Assembly: GCA_958428675.1 (NCBI GenBank)
Contig: CAUAGV010000098.1
Location: forward strand, 1-6,517
Length of the DNA: 6,517 nucleotides
From: an uncultured Collinsella sp.
Lineage (GTDB): Bacteria > Actinomycetota > Coriobacteriia > Coriobacteriales > Coriobacteriaceae
Direction: 5' to 3'
Shown: piece after piece, positions 1-5,163 of the stretch
Position numbering within the stretch: position 1 is the first letter of the stretch
Layout of the letters: every line of letters starts with the position of its first letter
Program-made: the position numbers and the translations under genes
Notes under the pieces: generated by a model
What the model was told of the DNA's origin: nothing
Databases searched by the model: none
What the model saw: the letters and a program-made list of their open reading frames with translations, nothing else

Positions 1-628
1 CACAGACGTACTCCTCGACGAACGGCTCGATGGAGCTGTAGGTGCCGACGGCACCGGAGATGGCACCGAAGGCAACGTTCTTGCGAGCATCCTCAAGACG
101 ATCAAGGTCGCGCTTGAGTTCCCATGCCCAAGAGCCAAACTTCATGCCGAAGGTCATCGGCTCGGCATGGATGCCATGGGTGCGTCCGGCGCAGAGCGTA
201 TTGCGCTCCTCGAAGGCGCGGCGCTTGCAGATCACGCCGAGCTTCTTGACGTCCTCGATAATCAGGTCACACGCCTGAGTAAGCTGATAGCACAGAGCAG
301 TATCACCCAGGTCGGAGCTGGTCATACCGTAGTGAACCCAGCGACTAGGCTTGGGCTCGCCCTCGGGAACATCGGCGTCGATATATTCCTTCATGTTGGT
401 CAGGAAGGCGATGACATCGTGGCGCGTGACCCCCTCGATCTCATCGACCTTCGCCTTCTCAAAGTTGGCATGGTCGCGGATCCACTGGGCTTCGTCTTTA
501 GAAATGCCGATCTTGCCGAGCTCAGCCTGGGCCTCGCAGGCCAGAACCTCGATCTCCTGCCAAATGGCATACTTGTTCTCGAGGGAGAAAATATGTCCCA
601 TCTCCGGGCGGGTATAGCGATCGATCAT
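1..628 (-). CDS. purB: Adenylosuccinate lyase, N-terminal 209 codons (3' end outside window)
   Basis: This is the N-terminal part of adenylosuccinate lyase, the cytosolic purine enzyme that removes fumarate from SAICAR and from adenylosuccinate. The minus strand reads open from ATG at 628 to the window edge, 209 codons; the bacterial family is usually about 430-480 residues, so roughly half is visible. Family hallmarks seen: TRHDVIAF at residues 69-76, HYGMTSSDLGDTA at 99-111, and GRTHGIHAEPMTFG at 148-161. In characterised enzymes these segments supply the substrate-contacting and catalytic histidines (here H70, H99 and H151/H154 by position). The GSxxMPxKxNP-type signature would lie beyond the window. 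The start is fixed by AAGGAG at 634-639, five bases from the ATG, with no competing upstream start. It is transcribed away from the tRNA and the repeat region. The sequence looks intact. Identification is confident; I cannot tell whether other pur genes follow. Confidence 0.95.
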   Translation of the reverse strand, partial: MIDRYTRPEMGHIFSLENKYAIWQEIEVLACEAQAELGKIGISKDEAQWIRDHANFEKAKVDEIEGVTRHDVIAFLTNMKEYIDADVPEGEPKPSRWVHYGMTSSDLGDTALCYQLTQACDLIIEDVKKLGVICKRRAFEERNTLCAGRTHGIHAEPMTFGMKFGSWAWELKRDLDRLEDARKNVAFGAISGAVGTYSSIEPFVEEYVC

Positions 629-665
629 AGCGGCTCCTTTTTGGTTATTGGCACGTTGGTCGTAA

Positions 666-701
666 CTCAACCATTGTACCGTGCGCGGGTGCGAGTATGG
701 G
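666..701 (-). promoter_or_regulatory. Possible purB promoter (-10 TACAAT)
   Basis: On the minus strand a TACAAT hexamer (plus-strand 673-678) lies about 45 bases upstream of the purB start and matches the sigma-70 type -10 consensus at five of six bases. The expected -35 position (696-701, CCCATA) is a poor match, so the promoter would be weak, activator-dependent or misassigned. No PurR-like operator or guanine riboswitch is evident in the short leader. Confidence 0.35.
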
Positions 702-730
702 CAGCAGGCATTAACCTAACATTTTGGAAT

Positions 731-781
731 TGGAGCGGGCATGGGGACATCCGCGTATTTGCTTCGCAAATCCGCACCGGC
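731..781. repeat. 51-bp direct repeat, copy 1 (tRNA-Gly 3'-end-like start)
   Basis: This segment matches 862-912 at 48 of 51 positions (differences at repeat positions 12, 13 and 19). It starts with TGGAGCGGGCA, the reverse complement of the 3' end of the nearby tRNA-Gly gene including its CCA. Its second half holds a hairpin: ATTTGC (757-762), loop TTC, GCAAAT (766-771), extended by GCG/CGC (753-755 with 773-775) across one mismatch. The similarity to the tRNA breaks down in this copy at the T-stem bases (ATGGGG instead of AACGGG). No reading frame in it is convincing. Confidence 0.85.
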
Positions 782-816
782 TGCGGTCGATCTCCTCGGA
801 TTCACGGAGACGATGG

Positions 817-853
817 GGGAGACTTTGTTGAATTGGCCGCCCCAAAGTCTCCC
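817..853. repeat. Perfect 11-bp inverted repeat between the direct repeats
   Basis: GGGAGACTTTG at 817-827 is exactly complementary to CAAAGTCTCCC at 843-853, with a 15-base loop. It lies midway between the two 51-bp repeats. There is no T-tract on either side, so it is not a standard intrinsic terminator. It may be a structural part of a small non-coding repeat unit. Confidence 0.75.
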
Positions 854-861
854 GCGCTCGA

Positions 862-912
862 TGGAGCGGGCAACGGGACGTCCGCGTATTTGCTTCGCAA
901 ATCCGCACCGGC
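862..912. repeat. 51-bp direct repeat, copy 2 (exact 18-base tRNA-Gly 3' end)
   Basis: This is the second copy of the repeat at 731-781, offset by 131 bases. Its first 18 bases, TGGAGCGGGCAACGGGAC, are identical to 1053-1070, which encode the CCA, discriminator, acceptor strand and part of the T stem of the tRNA-Gly gene, in the same orientation. Similarity to the tRNA stops there, and the rest is the TTC-loop hairpin shared with copy 1. An exact tRNA 3'-end copy is what site-specific integration into a tRNA gene leaves behind, but no integrase is visible. Confidence 0.85.
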
Positions 913-946
913 TTCAGGCGCCTGCCGGCGCCTTCGCCTGCTCGCT

Positions 947-965
947 ACAAACGCTTCGCGTTTGT
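947..965. repeat. 8-bp hairpin with TTC loop
   Basis: ACAAACGC (947-954), TTC, GCGTTTGT (958-965) form a perfect short palindrome. It shares the GCTTCGC apex with the hairpins inside both 51-bp repeats, so the three hairpins may be one family. No T-tract follows that would make it a convincing terminator. Confidence 0.7.
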
Positions 966-982
966 TTTACGCTCGCACCCTG

Positions 983-998
983 GCGGGTTCGAGTCCCG
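983..998 (+). repeat. Inverted copy of a tRNA T arm
   Basis: GCGGGTTCGAGTCCCG here is the exact reverse complement of 1065-1080, the T arm of tRNA-Gly, so on the plus strand it reads as a T stem and loop (GGTTCGAGTCC core). No acceptor, D or anticodon arm that would complete a plus-strand tRNA can be found upstream, and no CCA follows. I read it as a tRNA fragment or remnant, not a gene. Confidence 0.7.
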
Positions 999-1009
999 GC
1001 GCTTTATTG

Positions 1010-1050
1010 AAAAAAGCACGGCACCGGAACGGTGTCGTGCTTTTACTTTT
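1010..1050. terminator. Bidirectional intrinsic terminator after tRNA-Gly
   Basis: AAAAGCACGGCACCG pairs with CGGTGTCGTGCTTTT around a GAA loop, a 15-bp stem with a single G-T wobble. On the minus strand the stem ends in a run of six T's, giving a strong terminator just downstream of the tRNA-Gly CCA end. On the plus strand it is followed by TTTTACTTTTT, so it should also stop transcription coming from the repeat region. Confidence 0.85.
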
Positions 1051-1052
1051 TC

Positions 1053-1127
1053 TGGAGCGGGCAACGGGACTCGAACCCGCGAGTGTCAGCTTGGGAAGCT
1101 GATGCCTTACCACTTGGCGATGCCCGC
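1053..1127 (-). tRNA. tRNA-Gly (anticodon CCC), CCA encoded
   Basis: The minus strand folds as a complete tRNA. The acceptor GCGGGCA (1127-1121) pairs with TGCCCGC (1063-1057), and discriminator U73 is followed by an encoded CCA (1055-1053). The T arm has loop TTCGAGT. The anticodon stem TCAGC/GCTGA closes the seven-base loop TTCCCAA, so the anticodon at 1095-1093 is CCC, which reads GGG glycine codons. A U73 discriminator fits bacterial glycine tRNAs. It stands alone, with its own promoter and terminator, between purB and the divergent adhesin gene. Its 3' end is copied in the repeats at 862-879 and partly at 731-741. Confidence 0.96.
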
Positions 1128-1424
1128 TTGTGTGTTGGCTAGTATAACGCGGTTGTCTTGTTCGATACAAGGGTGGCGATGCTTGTTTTAGCTGTGGAGA
1201 TTCGTTTGAAAATCGCATCAATTGTGGAGACGAGGACCTTTGGCCTCCTGTTCTCCTTATCTTCTACCTGCGCTTTTGCCTGATTGTTGTATTTGAGCTC
1301 AATTTGTCAGGAATTGGGCAAGCTTTTGGTCAGGCTCCGGTACTTACCCGCATGAACCTCGGGGGTAGCCTCATCCTACGCGTCGCAGCCTCCCCGTGCG
1401 GCGCACGAGGGATAAGGAGCAGCC
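1128..1424. other. Divergent spacer: tRNA promoter and adhesin leader
   Basis: This 297-base spacer separates the minus-strand tRNA from the plus-strand adhesin gene. Apart from the tRNA promoter, the plus strand has a T-rich stretch (about 1235-1300) and a GC-rich stretch before the adhesin start. Near the start, CGTGC (1395-1399), GGC loop, GCACG (1403-1407) make a small hairpin that ends seven bases before AAGGAG (1414-1419), so it could influence translation. I see no convincing plus-strand promoter and no recognisable riboswitch. No short gene is supported. Confidence 0.5.
1141..1170 (-). promoter_or_regulatory. Probable tRNA-Gly promoter
   Basis: On the minus strand TTGTAT (plus 1165-1170) and TATACT (plus 1141-1146) are separated by 18 bases, and the -10 element ends 13 bases before the mature tRNA 5' end. 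This is the normal layout for a stable-RNA promoter with a short leader. The -10 is good; the -35 matches the consensus only in its TTG. Confidence 0.55.
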
Positions 1425-4400
1425 ATGTCCAATGCACCCACGCACTCTGTCCACAGCGCAATCGCAACAGGTCCGCTGCTCCTGCTCCTCTTCCTGCTTT
1501 TCGGCTGCCTGGCACCGGGAGCCGCATTTGCCGTCGATGGCTACGACCAGCTCGGCTTCCGCACTATCAGCGATGATTGTGGGCCCTTCTTTATCGGCAA
1601 GTATGAAGCTCAAGACGCCTCGATTGCCTACTGCATGAACCAGGAGCGTCCCGGCCCCACCAAGCCGGGCGGCCCATGGCTCAACTTTGATCAAGGCTGG
1701 GTGTGGCTCGACGACGAGTTCGCAGCAATCGTTTGTCACGGATATCCTACCGCCACGTCGTTTGGCGGTTACCATCTTTCACCCGATCGCGCCCGCGCCG
1801 CCACCCAGCTTGCCGTATGGATGCTCAACGGCACTACCCATGTCGACGGCACCTACTCCTACACGACCGCTCAGGGCAAAACCAAGAGCGGGCACTTTAC
1901 CGCCGACGATGAAGTCGTGGCGGCTGCGCGGTGGCTCCACGACAGCGCAAAATCAGGAAGCATCAAAGCCGCTCCGCACCGCGCGCGACGCTATCTAGGA
2001 ACCGTATCGGGCGGCAGCAGACGTCAAGACATGCTCTATGTACTGCCGGCGGTCTCTGTTTCCTTCCAAAAGCAGTCTGCGAACACTGTTATTACCAGCG
2101 GAAACAATACCTATCAGTTTACCGGGGCAACATTCGATGTTTTTGAGAGCGCCAGCGGCGCGCGTGTCGGCACCATCCAGATGGACAGCAACGGTCAAGC
2201 GCAGGCAGCACTTCTGCCCAACACGGCATACTACCTAGTTGAGACAACAACGCCAGCTGGTTATATCCCCCTGCACGATCGCATTGCCTTTACCACGACG
2301 GATAACGGCGGATACGTCACCATTGATGAACAACCCGGCACCATTACCTTGCGCATTGTAAAGCTCGACGCCGCAACGAATGCAGGCCCCCAAGTTGGGG
2401 CTTCGCTCGCAGGAGCAGAATTCGTGTGCGTATCGCAATCAACCCCTGGATGGACACAAACTCTCAGGACCGATGAAAGCGGTCGGGCTACCCTCACCGA
2501 TGTCCCCCTGGGAACCTTTACCATCTATGAATCGAAGGCGCCCGAGGGCTATTTGCCCTCCGGTGACAGTTGGTCTTACACCGTTGGAGCCGACCAACTC
2601 GGCGATTCAGGCGTGGTCGAGATCGAATCTCGCGTTTCCGATATCCCCATTGCGTTTGACCTTGAGATTTCCAAATTCAAGGACTACGGCAATAGCGATC
2701 AATCCGGCCTGGAGCAGCCGGCAGGAGATGTTGTCTTTGAGGTTGTCAGTAACAGCTCTCAGCAGGTTGTTGGCACACTGACTACAAACATCTATGGCTT
2801 TGCCTCCACCAAAGACCAGCCCGAAGCATGGTTCGGCACAGGCAAGCGACCAGCCGGTGTCCACGGAGCCGTCCCATACGACCGCGCCGGCTACACGGTT
2901 CGTGAGGTTCCGGAAACCGTCCCCGAGGGTTTTAAACGTGCGGGGGAATGGACCGTCGAGGCCAATCAGATTTCCGACGGCGCCGAGCTTCAATATATCG
3001 TGGACAACCACGCTCTGTCGACGCATCTCCAGATTGTAAAACGCGATGCCCAAACAGGCGCTTCTGTTCCCCTAGCCGGATTCACCTTCCAACTCCTCGA
3101 CAGCAATCACAAACCTGTCTCACAAACATGCTGGTATCCAGCACATAACGTAATGGACACCTTTACGACTGACGCGACCGGCACCGTCACACTGCCCGAA
3201 TCGCTCGTGCCGGGCACCTATTATGTACGCGAAACCTCGGCCAAAGAGCCCTATCTTGTCGGCGGAGAGATCGAGGTAAACATACCCGCCGATATAAACC
3301 TAACGCCCGTTGCAATCGTCTCGTATTATGACCACGCCGCGACCGGAAACATCAGGATCGTTAAAACCGATGCCGTGGACGGCAGCAGCCTCGCGGGCGC
3401 CATCTTTGAGATCCGTGCCTCAGGTGATATCGTGCGCCCCGACGGTAGCATTGCCGCGCTCGACGGTGAGACTGTCGCTACCGTCACGACGGATGAAACT
3501 GGAGAAGCACGCGCGGACGACCTCCCGTTGGGATCTGGCACCGCACGCTACGAGGTCGTCGAGACTCAGGCGCCGACCGGCTTCTTACTCGACCGAACGC
3601 ACCATATCGTCGACCTTACCTATGCCGACCAGAAAACACCCGTTGTGGAAGCACGGCTTAACGTATCCGACGATTACACCAAGGTTGATATCTCCAAGGT
3701 CGATGCAAGCGGAGAGCAGGAAGTGAAAGGCGCACAGCTCACCTTATCTGGTCCCGATAAAACCGAAATAGACTCCTGGACCTCATCCGACAAGCCGCAC
3801 CGCATCGAACATCTTGCACCCGGCACCTACTCGTTGCGCGAAACGATGTCTCCGCGGACCTATGACCTTGCCGAGGAGATAACGTTTGAAATAAAGGACA
3901 CGGGAGAAGTCCAATCCGTCTCGATGAAGGATGCGCCCATCGAGATCAAAGGACAGGTCGACAAGCGTCAGGAGCTTGTCCAACCTATCGGGAAGGGTCT
4001 GTTGGCTAACGGCGATGGAAAAAACCGCGCCGCGATGCAAACCAATACGGATGGGCTTTTCTCCTATACCATCGATGCTCGAAACGATTCCGCTACTTGG
4101 GTTGATGAGTTTACGATTACCGATGATCTTGAGTGCGCCAAAGACGGCACGGCGAGATTCGTCTCAATCGAAACCCCCGTCGCCATCGGCGACCTCAACG
4201 GTCTGTGCAACGTGTGGTATCGCACGACGCCGTTGGACTCGACAGACATCGATGAGCCGGCAAACGCGACGCTTGACGATGGGCACGAAAATCCTTGGCT
4301 TGAGTCCGACGAAGTAAAAGAGAGCCTTGGTGAGGACTGTCGCCTCGTCGATTACGACGGCTGGCGCCTCTGGAAGGCGGATGTCCCGACCACGGAATCC

Positions 4401-4856
4401 ACCACACTCGAGGCGAAAGAACTCGACCTTGCATCCAATACCGTCGTAACGGGCATTCGCATTGAATACGGTGCAGTAGCCGCCGACTTTACGACTCGAA
4501 GCGATGCAGATTCCTGGACCCGCGATGATCTCAAAGATGAGCACGACGACCTTGACGATGCCAAAGCAATCCTTGGCACAGACGCTCGGAGCGCAGTCGT
4601 GCACATGCAGGCAACGTCGGCTTATACGCCCCAAACCGCACTCACCAACAGCGCGCGCGTCGATCTTTGCCGCAACGGCGGCGGCGATAAACTTGAGTCA
4701 CATGACGAGGACAGTGTCATTCAACGCTGTACCCTACCGCGGGACCTACCGTCAACAGGATCAGTTCCCATCACCGCTTGCATCACCGCGCTTCTAACCT
4801 CGGGTGCCGCAGCCCTATGGTTCGCTCGCCTTAGGTCGATCCCAAAGAACCGCTAG
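1425..4856 (+). CDS. LPXTG-anchored thioester-domain adhesin with CnaB/SpaA-like stalk
   Basis: A complete 1143-residue cell-wall-anchored surface adhesin or tip-pilin-like protein. The ATG follows AAGGAG by five bases. Residues 1-36 are a signal peptide with a hydrophobic core (18-29) and likely cleavage after A34-F35-A36. Residues about 40-205 resemble a thioester (TQXA) domain: YC at 69-70, GYP at 106-108 and TQLAVW at 127-132. In this family the Cys (C70) and Gln (Q128) form a thioester that can bond covalently to host ligands. Six CnaB/SpaA-like repeats follow (about 213-305, 307-405, 411-530, 533-638, 640-748, 752-838). Each has a first-strand Lys (K216, K313, K417, K539, K647, K758) and a Y/V-x-E motif often followed by APxGY/F (E273, E369, E494, E603, E713, E806), typical of isopeptide-forming folds. 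Residues 840-1105 form a less familiar Asp-rich domain with five cysteines. The sorting signal is LPSTG at 1108-1112, a hydrophobic segment and the tail RLRSIPKNR. No sortase or partner pilin adjoins it. Confidence 0.9.
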   Translation: MSNAPTHSVHSAIATGPLLLLLFLLFGCLAPGAAFAVDGYDQLGFRTISDDCGPFFIGKYEAQDASIAYCMNQERPGPTKPGGPWLNFDQGWVWLDDEFAAIVCHGYPTATSFGGYHLSPDRARAATQLAVWMLNGTTHVDGTYSYTTAQGKTKSGHFTADDEVVAAARWLHDSAKSGSIKAAPHRARRYLGTVSGGSRRQDMLYVLPAVSVSFQKQSANTVITSGNNTYQFTGATFDVFESASGARVGTIQMDSNGQAQAALLPNTAYYLVETTTPAGYIPLHDRIAFTTTDNGGYVTIDEQPGTITLRIVKLDAATNAGPQVGASLAGAEFVCVSQSTPGWTQTLRTDESGRATLTDVPLGTFTIYESKAPEGYLPSGDSWSYTVGADQLGDSGVVEIESRVSDIPIAFDLEISKFKDYGNSDQSGLEQPAGDVVFEVVSNSSQQVVGTLTTNIYGFASTKDQPEAWFGTGKRPAGVHGAVPYDRAGYTVREVPETVPEGFKRAGEWTVEANQISDGAELQYIVDNHALSTHLQIVKRDAQTGASVPLAGFTFQLLDSNHKPVSQTCWYPAHNVMDTFTTDATGTVTLPESLVPGTYYVRETSAKEPYLVGGEIEVNIPADINLTPVAIVSYYDHAATGNIRIVKTDAVDGSSLAGAIFEIRASGDIVRPDGSIAALDGETVATVTTDETGEARADDLPLGSGTARYEVVETQAPTGFLLDRTHHIVDLTYADQKTPVVEARLNVSDDYTKVDISKVDASGEQEVKGAQLTLSGPDKTEIDSWTSSDKPHRIEHLAPGTYSLRETMSPRTYDLAEEITFEIKDTGEVQSVSMKDAPIEIKGQVDKRQELVQPIGKGLLANGDGKNRAAMQTNTDGLFSYTIDARNDSATWVDEFTITDDLECAKDGTARFVSIETPVAIGDLNGLCNVWYRTTPLDSTDIDEPANATLDDGHENPWLESDEVKESLGEDCRLVDYDGWRLWKADVPTTESTTLEAKELDLASNTVVTGIRIEYGAVAADFTTRSDADSWTRDDLKDEHDDLDDAKAILGTDARSAVVHMQATSAYTPQTALTNSARVDLCRNGGGDKLESHDEDSVIQRCTLPRDLPSTGSVPITACITALLTSGAAALWFARLRSIPKNR

Positions 4857-4863
4857 CACGATG

Positions 4864-4902
4864 AAAAAAGCGGGCGAGCCAGTCCCCCGGCTCGCCCGCT
4901 TT
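4864..4902. terminator. Convergent terminator between adhesin and minus-strand operon
   Basis: AAAGCGGGCGAGCC (4867-4880) pairs perfectly with GGCTCGCCCGCTTT (4889-4902) around an eight-base loop. The minus-strand side ends in six T's (plus 4864-4869), a strong terminator for the small membrane protein gene that stops at 4924. The plus-strand side begins eleven bases after the adhesin stop but has only three T's, so it probably also ends the adhesin transcript, less efficiently. Confidence 0.85.
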
Positions 4903-4923
4903 CAATCATTTAAATCGCCGTAT

Positions 4924-5142
4924 CTACTCTGCAGACGAAGATCCACCATCAACGACTGCCTGCTCGGACTCAGGAATCCCATCGGCACCCGTGCTCTGTT
5001 CTTGCTCCACCTCTTCGCTGATTGCGGAGGCGGGGGTCGAGCCCTTCGCGCCCACGATATAGGCGGCTCCAAACCCCAACGCAATGGCAATCAAGGTCAA
5101 AATCACGTAGACAGGCCAATGGCGCTTAATATACGAAAACAC
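4924..5142 (-). CDS. Small single-pass membrane protein, function unknown (72 aa)
   Basis: I do not recognise this family. The 72-residue product begins with a GTG codon preceded by AAGGAG (plus 5148-5153) at five bases, the same spacing as at the other visible starts, which supports it being real. A short basic N-terminus (YIKRHW) is followed by one hydrophobic segment at about residues 10-31. The rest is a low-complexity acidic tail rich in Ser, Glu and Gln ending in GGSSSAE. By the positive-inside rule the tail should be outside the membrane. It lies 21 bases downstream of the M28-like gene and upstream of a strong terminator, so it is probably the last gene of that operon. It could be a helper or membrane anchor for its neighbour, but that is inference. 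Confidence 0.75.
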   Translation of the reverse strand: MFSYIKRHWPVYVILTLIAIALGFGAAYIVGAKGSTPASAISEEVEQEQSTGADGIPESEQAVVDGGSSSAE

Positions 5143-5163
5143 GTTGACTCCTTAGAGCTCCGT

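Noticed and set aside
731..912. CRISPR array
   Set aside because: Only two repeat copies, 80 bases between them, with tRNA-derived ends and no cas genes.
930..1007. A complete plus-strand tRNA ending near the T-arm-like sequence
   Set aside because: No acceptor, D or anticodon stem can be assembled upstream, the outer T-stem pair is mismatched, and no CCA follows.
711..1010. Short frames (711-908 minus, 741-1010 plus) over the repeat region
   Set aside because: Their peptides simply translate the repeats and hairpins, and neither has a supported start.
167..1102. 311-codon plus-strand frame
   Set aside because: It runs antisense through purB, across the repeats and into the tRNA-Gly gene; its translation has no recognisable domain and no good ribosome binding site. 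purB on the opposite strand explains the open frame.
1320..1412. Riboswitch in the adhesin leader
   Set aside because: Short complementary segments exist, but no conserved core of a known class could be matched.
1497..1517. Lipoprotein signal at LLFGC (Cys 28) of the adhesin
   Set aside because: The residue two before Cys is Phe, a poor lipobox, and the protein has an AFA-type cleavage site and a clear LPSTG wall anchor.
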